From: Bacillota bacterium
GTDB lineage: Bacteria; Bacillota; Clostridia; DSM-8532
Reading direction: 5' to 3'
Assembly: GCA_023415825.1 (NCBI GenBank)
Contig: JAEZJF010000006.1
Location: 186,001-250,000 of the forward strand
DNA length: 64,000 bases
Positions 36,724 to 44,042 of this stretch are shown one piece after another; within the stretch, counting starts at the first letter, position 1; each line of letters starts with the position of its first letter. The notes below the pieces were generated by a model that saw only the letters and a program-made list of their open reading frames with translations, was not told the DNA's origin and made no database searches. A program made the translations under genes and the position numbers.

Positions 36724-37659
36724 CTAATCCACTTCAGTTTTGCCCAGTAACCGGTTATATATGAAGATAACCACTATCATCAGCAGCATCCATATGGTAG
36801 TAACTGCGGCACCGGATCCCAGATTGTTTGAAACAAACGCTTCGCGATAGCTTAAAATGGCAAGGGTGGTTGTAGAATTCTCAGGCCCGCCCCCCGTCAT
36901 GGTCCAGATCAGCGGGAATTGCTTAAAGTTGCTGATTATAGCCATTGACATAGCAACACTTATGACGCTCTTCATATATGGCAGAACAATGCTGAAAAAT
37001 TTTCGTGTTTTGCCGGCACCGTCTATGGTTGCGGCCTCCAGCATATCATCCGGAACATTCTGCAACCCGGCCAGCAAAAGTAACGTTGTCAGCGGAACCT
37101 GTTTCCATAATGCTGCAATACCTATACCGAGCAATGCAGTGGAAGGATTATTAAGCATTGCGAAATTCTTAATTCCCCCTCCCGAAAAGAACTCAACTAT
37201 ATATTTCATTAAGCCGTATTGAGGCTGGAATATCCACATCCAAATAAGAGCTGAAATGATGGTGGGCACTACCCAAGGAGTCATCATAATACTTCTGAGG
37301 AATCGAGCTGCTTTTATATTTGAGTTTAAAATCAGAGCCAGAATCATACCAAAGATAAACTGAAGCGCAACAACGAAAATTACAAAAGCCAATGTATTAA
37401 TAATAGCTCCTGTAAGCTTTTCATTCTCAAAAAGTCTGGTATAGTTCGCAAAATTATTCCAAGTTCCGGGCTTATTCGATATAATATTTTTTACCTTGAA
37501 ATCCAAAAAGCTTTTAATGACTGAATCAGCAATAGGTAAGATTATGAATATAATCGTCATAAAAAGCGCCGGTATGACCAGTGCCATTGAAAAGATCCTA
37601 TCCCCTGTTGATCTTTTCAATGGTGATCTTCCTATTTTTTTGGCAGTTGCATTTTCCAT
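36724..37659 (-). CDS. ABC sugar transporter permease (MalF type)
   Basis: 311 residues from the ATG at 37659, preceded by an AGAGAGA site; a GTG at 37677 is the alternative. About six membrane helices and the loop LEAATIDGAGKTRKFFSIVLP. It pairs with the MalG-type permease downstream. The gap to the binding-protein gene upstream holds the 89-bp structured element. Confidence 0.9.
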   Translation of the reverse strand: MENATAKKIGRSPLKRSTGDRIFSMALVIPALFMTIIFIILPIADSVIKSFLDFKVKNIISNKPGTWNNFANYTRLFENEKLTGAIINTLAFVIFVVALQFIFGMILALILNSNIKAARFLRSIMMTPWVVPTIISALIWMWIFQPQYGLMKYIVEFFSGGGIKNFAMLNNPSTALLGIGIAALWKQVPLTTLLLLAGLQNVPDDMLEAATIDGAGKTRKFFSIVLPYMKSVISVAMSMAIISNFKQFPLIWTMTGGGPENSTTTLAILSYREAFVSNNLGSGAAVTTIWMLLMIVVIFIYNRLLGKTEVD

Positions 37660-37725
37660 AGCGATCTCTCTTTCCACGTATTCTAACTGCTCATAACAAT
37701 TCCCAATTTACTAAAAAGTATGTGT

Positions 37726-37814
37726 TGAGACACGTTCCGAGGAACGAACCAGCGACCCATTAAGGGGTCATAGAAACGGGATTTGTTATCCCGTTTCTAT
37801 GACATGGGGTCTCA
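37726..37814 (-). repeat. 89-bp multi-hairpin element with short terminal inverted repeats
   Basis: It begins TGAGAC on one end and ends GTCTCA on the other. Inside are a perfect 15-bp stem (TCATAGAAACGGGAT with a 5-base loop), an outer stem GACCCAT/ATGGGTC and a hairpin CGTTCC-TC-GGAACG. The first bases on the minus strand are the stop codon of the binding-protein gene. It could be an RNA processing/stability element or a miniature mobile element. Confidence 0.65.
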
Positions 37815-39116
37815 TTTCAGCAATGCGCTTGCGGCTGTTTTAAAGCTTGCGATAGCATCGTCTACGCTCTTGCCGCCTACGGTAACAGCTTGAGCAAGGG
37901 TTGCGAGCTCCAGGTTAATATCATTTAAAGCTGGAACAAACGCACTCGGTACTGTTTTTCCAATGGAATCAGCTGCACCTTTAAGAACGGGGCTGAGATT
38001 TCCAGTATTCTCCATGGATTTTTTGGCCGGGTAAGCAGGTGTGATATTAGCTATATAGTTATTGAGGACCTCAGGGGTAACCAGGTATTCAACTAAAAGA
38101 CGTACTGCTTGTTTCCTGGCATCACCGTTATCCATAAGCACAAGAGTCTGTGATTGCAAAATACTCTCGCCCTTGCCTTTTCCACCTGACAAAGGAGCTG
38201 CAGAAGCTGTAAAATTCTTGGCATCAGGATTAATGGACGAAACACCATTGAATCCCCAGGATTGGTCATAATACATGGCAAGCTGTCCGAGGGCAAACAG
38301 ATTTCTTAAATCCTTCAGCTTAGCATTCTGCGGGTTATACCCTTTATCATTTAAAAGCTTGAGCATGCTAATGGCGTCTTTGAACTCAGTTGTATCAACA
38401 TTCAATTTACCTTCCATGTTTAAAACTTCGCCGCCGAAATTATAAATCATAGAGGTTAATGAAGAACCAGAAATCGGTACTGATGCTGTTGTTTGTCCAA
38501 AAGCATAAACCTTGTTGCCGTCAGCAGTTTTCAGCTTTGACAGTTTTTCAGCCATTACAAGCATCTCGTCATAGGTTTTGGGTGGCTTGGTGGGATCAAG
38601 ACCTGCTTTTTCAAACAAGCTTGTATTGTAATAAAGAACAAACGGTGAGACGTACATAGGTAATGCATAGGGAGATCCATTAATTTTAAAGGCATCGAGA
38701 ATATTTGAATGGAAATCGCTCAGGAACTCCTTTGTGAGAATAGTATCTACAGGGACAGATAGACCTGCATCTTCAAAGGTCGGTGTCCAACCGATTTCTC
38801 CAAATAAAAGATCAACCTTGTCCCCGCCACCGGCCATATTAATGACCTGATTGACTATTTCACCATAGGGAGCGGTAACATACTCAATTTTGATGTTTTT
38901 ATATTTTGCTTCGAAACCGGTCTTTACACCATTCCAGAATTCTTCATAGCCTTTTTCCAGAAGAGCATAATTCGCAAATTTAATTGTCACCGGCTCCGTC
39001 GGGACATATCCCGAGGGTGATGGACTTGTTGTTGCAGGTCCCGGTCCTGTTTTTCCGCATGCAGCTAAAGAAAAGACCATAACAGCAACCAACAGTAATG
39101 AAATAATTTTTTTCAC
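37812..39116 (-). CDS. extracellular sugar-binding lipoprotein (family 1 type)
   Basis: 434 residues from the GTG at 39116, chosen because AGGAGGAGAATT stands directly upstream and it opens a lipoprotein signal ending FSLAAC; the longer frame to 39197 covers the operator region. The solute-binding domain is recognisable (KIEYVTAPYGEIVNQVI, DLLFGEIGWTPTFEDAG, YALPMYVSPFVLYYN, MYYDQSWGF). It is the first structural gene after the LacI gene and probably binds the sulfated oligosaccharide handled downstream. Confidence 0.92.
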   Translation of the reverse strand: MKKIISLLLVAVMVFSLAACGKTGPGPATTSPSPSGYVPTEPVTIKFANYALLEKGYEEFWNGVKTGFEAKYKNIKIEYVTAPYGEIVNQVINMAGGGDKVDLLFGEIGWTPTFEDAGLSVPVDTILTKEFLSDFHSNILDAFKINGSPYALPMYVSPFVLYYNTSLFEKAGLDPTKPPKTYDEMLVMAEKLSKLKTADGNKVYAFGQTTASVPISGSSLTSMIYNFGGEVLNMEGKLNVDTTEFKDAISMLKLLNDKGYNPQNAKLKDLRNLFALGQLAMYYDQSWGFNGVSSINPDAKNFTASAAPLSGGKGKGESILQSQTLVLMDNGDARKQAVRLLVEYLVTPEVLNNYIANITPAYPAKKSMENTGNLSPVLKGAADSIGKTVPSAFVPALNDINLELATLAQAVTVGGKSVDDAIASFKTAASALLK

Positions 39117-39191
39117 AACAATTCTCCTCCTACTTTTTTTATTATCTTTACACCAATTAAGGTGTAAGAAACAAGTAAACTTTACCAACAT

Positions 39192-39207
39192 ATACACACG
39201 TGTGTAT
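39192..39207. promoter_or_regulatory. LacI-type operator upstream of the binding-protein gene
   Basis: A perfect 16-bp palindrome, ATACACACGTGTGTAT. Its core CACGTGTGTA recurs in the LacI leader at 40295-40310. The central CG fits LacI-family operators. Confidence 0.75.
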
Positions 39208-39263
39208 CTCCCGTAAACAAGAACTCTGACTGTCTACACAATCAAAGAAATGCAATAAAAAAA

Positions 39264-40277
39264 CTATGTACTTTCTCGCTCAATTAATTTTGTTGTAAAT
39301 TGGACAGAATCCGGAATTGTTCCCTCATTAATCATTTGATGAAGCATTTCAATTGCAAATTTTCCTATATCCTTCCGCTGCATTTCCATTGTGGTGAGGG
39401 TCGGGCTTGTATATTTGCTCAAACTGGAATTATCAAAGCCGATAACAGAGATATCCTTCGGAACACCATATCCCAATTGCATAACAGCCTGCATGCCAAG
39501 GCATGCCAGTCTGTCGTTTCTCCCAAAAATAGCGTCAATTAAGAAGCCCTCTTTAATCCGTCGTTGAATTTTATCAATGACCTGCATTTCATCGACACAA
39601 CCGGTCACTATATTCAAATCCGACAGAGGCAATCCGCTTTCCTTCATTTGATCAATAAATCCGCGCATTCTTAAGTCTGAATTTGTACTGAAATTTCCAT
39701 GGGAACTGTATCGGTCCAGATACAAAATGTTCCTTCGGCCTTTTTGGATCAGATACCTAACGCATTCTCTTGCACCATTATACAATCCGGTGTTAATTGT
39801 ACCAACATTCTCAATATTGTCATAGTCTCTGTTCTTTAGTAGTACCACTGGAATATTGGCATTTACAAATTGCTGGATGAATGCTTCTGGGAAACTGATT
39901 GAGCTAATAACAATACCGTCATACTGCCTGCTAATGATCTGAGATACAAACTCTTCACTATTACGATTTGCACATAATGAGATTAAGTAACCTCTATCAT
40001 AAGCGTATTTATCCATTTCGCTGATAATCTGGCTGAAATGCTCATTAGTTATCTCATCGGCAATAAAGATAATATGATCACTGTTTTTCCCTTTTAAAGC
40101 ACGTGCTATGTTATTGGGACGATAATTAAGCGCCTTGATTGCTTCCTCTACGCGCTTTCTTTTCTCCTTATCCACATAACGGTTGTTGTTTATCACATAT
40201 GAAACGATTGTTCCACTTACATTGGCAAGTTTCGCAACATCCGCCCGAGTAACCCTTTTGTAGGCTTGATCACTCAT
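39264..40277 (-). CDS. LacI-family transcriptional regulator
   Basis: 337 residues. The N-terminal LacI helix-turn-helix and hinge (TRADVAKLANVSGTIVSYVI and ALNYRPNNIARAL) are followed by a periplasmic-binding-like effector domain. Two matching palindromes, one in its own leader and one upstream of the binding-protein gene, suggest that it controls itself and the sulfated-sugar operon. The start has GAGGTGA at good spacing. Confidence 0.93.
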   Translation of the reverse strand: MSDQAYKRVTRADVAKLANVSGTIVSYVINNNRYVDKEKRKRVEEAIKALNYRPNNIARALKGKNSDHIIFIADEITNEHFSQIISEMDKYAYDRGYLISLCANRNSEEFVSQIISRQYDGIVISSISFPEAFIQQFVNANIPVVLLKNRDYDNIENVGTINTGLYNGARECVRYLIQKGRRNILYLDRYSSHGNFSTNSDLRMRGFIDQMKESGLPLSDLNIVTGCVDEMQVIDKIQRRIKEGFLIDAIFGRNDRLACLGMQAVMQLGYGVPKDISVIGFDNSSLSKYTSPTLTTMEMQRKDIGKFAIEMLHQMINEGTIPDSVQFTTKLIEREST

Positions 40278-40294
40278 TTAGTCACCTCAAACAA

Positions 40295-40310
40295 GTAAAC
40301 ACGTGTGTAC
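40295..40310. promoter_or_regulatory. LacI-type operator in the lacI-like leader
   Basis: GTAAACACGTGTGTAC, palindromic apart from one position, lies just after the predicted transcription start, as expected for autorepression. Confidence 0.72.
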
Positions 40311-40321
40311 ATCATGGGTTT

Positions 40322-40350
40322 ATTATATATTTCACAATAAGCTATGTCAA
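40322..40350 (-). promoter_or_regulatory. promoter of the LacI-family gene
   Basis: Exact TTGACA, 17 bases, TATAAT on the minus strand; the operator lies about 12 bases past the -10 box. Confidence 0.8.
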
Positions 40351-40473
40351 TATCTTTCTTTTCTCATTCTTTTTTTATTTTTTTGGTTTTTGTTTATTCC
40401 TGCTAGATGTATCTTTCAGTCCCGCCTTTTACTCGTTTTTATTTGATATGATCAAGAATCTTTAAAAATTGAA

Positions 40474-40502
40474 TTGACGAAGCTTCAATAACATGTTATT
40501 AT
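40474..40502 (+). promoter_or_regulatory. cspA promoter
   Basis: TTGACG, 17 bases, TATTAT. Transcription from about 40509 would give a leader of roughly 125 bases before the cspA start. Confidence 0.6.
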
Positions 40503-40529
40503 TCTAAAGGATCTTAAATGTATTAATTG

Positions 40530-40594
40530 AACTCACATGTTTTTGTAAGTCATTGACCGTTTAATGATTTACAAAAATATGTGAGTTTTTAATT
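40530..40594 (+). promoter_or_regulatory. long leader hairpin with T-rich tail upstream of cspA
   Basis: Two 25-base arms (40530-40554 and 40563-40587) pair across an 8-base loop. The only two non-Watson-Crick positions are G.U pairs when read as plus-strand RNA. TTTTTAATTTTT follows. It lies between the promoter and cspA, so it looks like an attenuator or temperature-responsive leader. Confidence 0.65.
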
Positions 40595-40633
40595 TTTACA
40601 AAAAGGTTATACTATATTTTGGAGGTGCTTTTA

Positions 40634-40846
40634 ATGAATAAAGGTACAGTTAAATGGTTTAATGCAGATAAAGGGTTTGGATTCATTTCCAACGATGATG
40701 GCGGGGATGACGTATTCGTTCATTTTTCAGCTATTGAAGCCCAAGGATTTAAGTCCCTGGCAGAAGGCCAAAAAGTTACTTTTAACACTGAGACAGATGC
40801 CCGTAACGGCAAGCTCAGAGCTGCCAATGTTAACATTGTTGGATAA
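40634..40846 (+). CDS. cspA: cold shock protein (CspA family)
   Basis: 70 residues from the start at 40634 (GGAGGTG at normal spacing). A complete cold-shock domain: GTVKWFNADKGFGFIS (RNP1) and DVFVHFSAI (RNP2), then the usual acidic and NG-rich end. It binds single-stranded RNA and DNA and melts RNA structure, for example at low temperature. It is a single-gene unit between a structured leader and a strong terminator. Confidence 0.96.
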   Translation: MNKGTVKWFNADKGFGFISNDDGGDDVFVHFSAIEAQGFKSLAEGQKVTFNTETDARNGKLRAANVNIVG

Positions 40847-40865
40847 GTATTTATCTTGAAGCAGC

Positions 40866-40903
40866 AAGAAAACCATCTCGAGTTTGAGATGGTTTTCTTT
40901 TTA
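40866..40903 (+). terminator. cspA terminator
   Basis: Stem AAGAAAACCATCTC/GAGATGGTTTTCTT with a 6-base loop and a T run, 20 bases after the stop. Confidence 0.9.
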
Positions 40904-40926
40904 TTAAAGGATTTTATAGTTTCTAT

Positions 40927-41190
40927 TTATTTCACTGCTCGCATCTTTACCCTTAACTCAGGTTTGCCGTAACTGCTCTTGTTAAACCTGTTATCGTGAG
41001 CATCATCTTCATGCAGCTCATTAAGCAAAATCGTTGGTTTATCAAAAAACTGTTGAGACGTCTCTAGGTTAAAATGATAAAATTGTTCCTGCGATTCTTT
41101 GCTAGGTCCGCTTTCATCTGGAACAAAAGGAGGAAATGTATCCAGATATGTACTTATCATACGCTGTTCAAGGCTATCAAAGGTTTTCAA
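40927..41190 (-). CDS. small hypothetical protein
   Basis: 87 residues, if real. The start is TTG at 41190 preceded by GAAGG. It has no recognised motif and no membrane segment; the C-terminal part is basic (KSSYGKPELRVKMRAVK). It follows a decayed deformylase gene and could itself be a fragment. Confidence 0.35.
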   Translation of the reverse strand: MKTFDSLEQRMISTYLDTFPPFVPDESGPSKESQEQFYHFNLETSQQFFDKPTILLNELHEDDAHDNRFNKSSYGKPELRVKMRAVK

Positions 41191-41220
41191 TATTTTAACC
41201 TTCTTTCATTTGTTAATTAA

Positions 41221-41489
41221 TCATTCACTATCTTTCATAACAAAAGATTTATAATCAATTGCCCGCATGGTAGCCAATATCCCGTCCAAATGATCGAATT
41301 CATTTCTTCCAATCCATATCCATGTATTCGATTGTACATCTTCTTCGTCTCATAACATAAACGTACAGACCGGGAAAAGACGTGTAAGTCATTTATAGTA
41401 TTCTCAAGACAGCTGACTTCCTTTTTTTCAACAGCATCACATACTTCATACAATTGTTTATTTCCCAATAACAATATTTCTCTAACCAA
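41221..41489 (-). pseudogene. decayed peptide deformylase gene
   Basis: The first 36 codons from TTG at 41489 (GGAGG upstream) read as a deformylase N-terminus: REILLLGNKQLYEV, then ENTINDLH. The far end, in another frame, reads NEFDHLDGILATMRAIDYKSF, the deformylase C-terminus with its HEFDH helix. The metal-binding His of HExxH is Asn. The middle, including the other catalytic motifs, is missing or scrambled. It is therefore a frameshifted, internally deleted remnant. Confidence 0.8.
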
Positions 41490-41659
41490 TATTTTTAACC
41501 TCCTTAATTTCCATTGTAATCTTGGTTTTATTAAATTGCCAGAAATGTGTGAGCCCTTCCTCTCAACTATTTCGCTTCCAATATTTCAGATGGGCGAGGA
41601 ATCGGCAAAATGCTAACCACCATAATAAAGCAGACTTCTCCACTGGTACAATAAATCTT

Positions 41660-42328
41660 TTATGATGTTTGAATCTCAAAATAACAAATAATATTTTCGA
41701 ACTGATAATCATTTGTAACTCCAGACGTTGGATCATAAAAAACCCCGTCAAAGTAAACTAGAAGATGGTTCTTTTCTATTCCTCTTGCGTTAACAATGCA
41801 ACATTTCGGGAACTCTACTTTTTTACCATGAGTATAAACCGGCTTCTTATATGAAAAGCCAAAATAATCAAGGGTTTCAAGCACTTTACTCATGCTAGCC
41901 TGCCATTTCGTACTTTTCATTATTTTAATAACCTCATTAACAGGGATCCCGGCAAGCATTGCAAGGCATGTCTGCCCACAGCAGCCATTGCTAGGTTGCT
42001 CCAAATAGCTGATGCTGTCAATATGCCTTATAGGGTTATCTTTACTGAAAGGACTATTATTGTTTATTCTTGTCAGTTGATTCAGCAATGTAAATTGAAC
42101 GTTAAATTCGCTTTTTGAACATAATTTATCAAAAACATCCTTATTAACAGGAATTACATATTCTCCGTTGCCCTTTGGGATAATCTTGCATTCAAATGTT
42201 ATTCCATCAACAACAGTTTCAACAGGTATAAGCCCTTTTTTACCGCATGTCTCCCAAACATTGAATGGGATCTTAATGAATATCCTGCTACCTTCTTTAT
42301 AGCATCCCGACCTGAATGAATAACTCAT
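41660..42328 (-). CDS. DUF1905-like domain fused to C39-type peptidase-like domain
   Basis: 222 residues from the start at 42328 (GAGAAG upstream; the longer frame overlaps the AraC gene). Residues about 10-90 resemble the small beta-barrel DUF1905 (FIKIPFNVWETCGKKGLIPV, GNGEYVIPVNKDVFDKL). Residues about 110-220 look like a C39/papain-type domain: NGCCGQTCLAML holds the likely Cys, and KNHLLVYFDGVFYDPT holds the likely His and Asp/Asn. Such domains cut peptides or, when inactive, bind them. It lies 17 bases after the AraC-type regulator. Confidence 0.7.
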   Translation of the reverse strand: MSYSFRSGCYKEGSRIFIKIPFNVWETCGKKGLIPVETVVDGITFECKIIPKGNGEYVIPVNKDVFDKLCSKSEFNVQFTLLNQLTRINNNSPFSKDNPIRHIDSISYLEQPSNGCCGQTCLAMLAGIPVNEVIKIMKSTKWQASMSKVLETLDYFGFSYKKPVYTHGKKVEFPKCCIVNARGIEKNHLLVYFDGVFYDPTSGVTNDYQFENIICYFEIQTS

Positions 42329-42345
42329 TGCTTCTTCTCTTTTCT

Positions 42346-43218
42346 CTATTTTATAACTACTGGAATCCAAACTTCCCGTCGGTTTTCCTGCATGTAACAT
42401 TCAATAACTGGAAGGTCAGCCAATCCGTAACCGGAATTGGGAAGCCATTCAGTATAAAATTGCTTGTAAACCTTCTGTGTTGCAATTGGTAGTTCTCCAT
42501 TAGCCTCAAAAATTGCCCAGGTCGCGGCAGGATATGAAAATTCCTTCATTCCTTCAAGTGCAGGTACGTGCTTGCATTCAGATACATCAACATGGCTTGT
42601 AACAGCAATAATATAATTCATTTCTTCCGAATCTCCCCATTGCCCCCCTGCAGCAATTCCTAAAAATCCGGCAGGTCTATAGTCAGGGAAGTTATCTATA
42701 AACCTTTTCATCGTCCCATCTATCCATGCATTTTCCCATATCTGCGGTATAACTTCAAATGCAGTTGATGTTTTAACTTTGTGTAATATTCCCATTACCA
42801 TAAAAGCAGGCCATTGCTCAATTTGATAATTCATATGATTTTCCCCTTTTATTGTGATTTGAAATGAGAGCTTTGGACAGGATTTCAGCTGAATTGTTTC
42901 GTTCCTGACGCTGGAAGGTAGTGCCCCGTGAAAGCTTTTGAATGCACGGGAAAATGCATCTTGAGATTCATACCCATACTTCAATGAAATATCAATTATT
43001 CTTTCCGCACTGTTTAACAGATCAAAAGCTGCCATAGTTAAGCGCCTATTTCTTATATACTCAGATAACGGCTTATCTGCAATATACGAGAACATTCTTT
43101 GAAAATTATAAACAGAACATCCTGCAATTTTTGATATCGTTTCATAGGATATCTCTCCTGCAAGATTTTTTTCCATGTAATTTATTGCCTCATTGAGCTG
43201 CTTAACCCAATCCATCAT
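42346..43218 (-). CDS. AraC-family regulator with GyrI-like effector domain
   Basis: 290 residues. Two N-terminal AraC helix-turn-helices (ISYETISKIAGCSVYNFQRMF, IIDISLKYGYESQDAFSRAFK) precede a GyrI-like/Rob-type ligand-binding domain from about 125 (QIEQWPAFMVMGI, YPAATWAIFEANGELP, IECYMQENRREVWIPV). Such proteins often sense drugs and activate resistance genes. The start has AGGAG. The neighbouring C39-like gene is the most likely partner. Confidence 0.9.
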   Translation of the reverse strand: MMDWVKQLNEAINYMEKNLAGEISYETISKIAGCSVYNFQRMFSYIADKPLSEYIRNRRLTMAAFDLLNSAERIIDISLKYGYESQDAFSRAFKSFHGALPSSVRNETIQLKSCPKLSFQITIKGENHMNYQIEQWPAFMVMGILHKVKTSTAFEVIPQIWENAWIDGTMKRFIDNFPDYRPAGFLGIAAGGQWGDSEEMNYIIAVTSHVDVSECKHVPALEGMKEFSYPAATWAIFEANGELPIATQKVYKQFYTEWLPNSGYGLADLPVIECYMQENRREVWIPVVIK

Positions 43219-43560
43219 CTCACTCCTGGTTCAATCATATCTTTTTAGAAATTAACTTACTCGACATTTTATGCCGCATTTTGTAGTCACATATGATGTT
43301 AACGCCTTGCTCATGGTCAATGGTCACCCTCCTTCGATAGCTCATCTATACCCAACAAAACGGTACCACAATCAATTATAATTATTAGTAATTGTTATAG
43401 ACTACAGTTTTTGTAAAGCTGATTACTAAAATATGTCAAGGCAATATGCTTTTCAACGCTGCTTTTAGTCTTTGAATGATCCTGGAAAGATTTTAAGCTG
43501 AAAAAATAAGAAAAAGTATTGAAAAGCTCCAGGTTCTTGTTTATAATATGAGAGTGCCGT
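43219..43560. other. intergenic region upstream of the AraC gene and tRNA-Ala
   Basis: 342 bases. It holds the AraC leader on the left and the tRNA promoter on the right. A strong AAGGAGGG site at about 43330 on the minus strand precedes only a very short frame. Nothing else is recognised. Confidence 0.4.
43519..43547 (+). promoter_or_regulatory. tRNA-Ala promoter
   Basis: TTGAAA, 17 bases, TATAAT, ending 13 bases before the tRNA. Confidence 0.8.
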
Positions 43561-43636
43561 GGGGGTGTAGCTCACCTGGGAGAGCGCTTGACTGGCAGTC
43601 AAGAGGTAAGGGGTTCGATCCCCCTCATCTCCACCA
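43561..43636 (+). tRNA. tRNA-Ala (anticodon GGC)
   Basis: A full cloverleaf: acceptor GGGGGTG/CATCTCC (two G.U pairs), D arm AGCTCACCTGGGAGAGC, anticodon stem CTTGA/TCAAG with loop CTGGCAG, and T arm GGGGTTCGATCCCC. The anticodon GGC reads alanine codons. CCA is encoded. A strong terminator follows. Confidence 0.96.
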
Positions 43637-43637
43637 C

Positions 43638-43680
43638 AAATGCTGAAAACCCTTTCATTGAAAGGGTTTTCAGCATTTTT
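43638..43680 (+). terminator. tRNA-Ala terminator
   Basis: An almost perfect stem of about 18 bp around AACCCTTTC/GAAAGGGTT, followed by TTTTT, directly after the tRNA. Confidence 0.92.
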
Positions 43681-44042
43681 AAGAAAAAACAGTACTGTTT
43701 TCTTGATGTATTTGGTGCTTTTTTGCAGTCGGCATTTTCTTTCCCTCTTTCCAGCCGGTCAAACTCACATTGAAGAATTTCATTAGGTGTGCTATAATTT
43801 CATTAATATGACCGAAAAGGGGCGTACCAATGATTTTATGATCTGTTTTGACAAGTTACCATAACTGAGAAAGCCCATGCCTTATCATGGGTCTTGGTTT
43901 TGTTGTCAAGATTGGATTATGGAATCATTCTTTGCTGTATTGCACGATCTTTTTAGTCTGCGAATATAGCTCTATGTTTGATGCTGTTATCCTCCTTGGC
44001 AATGATGCCGGGGAGGATTTTTGTTTTAGGAGGAAAACGCTT
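43681..44042 (+). promoter_or_regulatory. leader of the GNAT-methyltransferase gene with two hairpins
   Basis: The gap contains a hairpin CCCATG/CATGGG (43871-43902) followed by a T-rich tract. A second one (43989-44018), built from ATCCTCC/GGAGGAT and GGCA/TGCC, runs into TTTTTGTTTT just before the AGGAGG of the gene at 44043. The second has the form of an intrinsic terminator inside the leader, which suggests attenuation. Confidence 0.5.

Noticed and set aside
40608..40613. TATACT just before cspA as its -10 box
   Set aside because: No -35 box lies 17 bases upstream, and the transcript would start on top of the ribosome binding site.
43219..43340. Short minus-strand frame after AAGGAGGG near 43330
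   Set aside because: Frames of only about 19 to 31 codons, awkward start spacing and no recognisable sequence; not enough to call a gene.
43887..44042. N-terminal extension of the GNAT-methyltransferase by 52 codons
   Set aside because: It would translate through the leader hairpins, has no ribosome binding site, and the family opening and AGGAGG both point to 44043.
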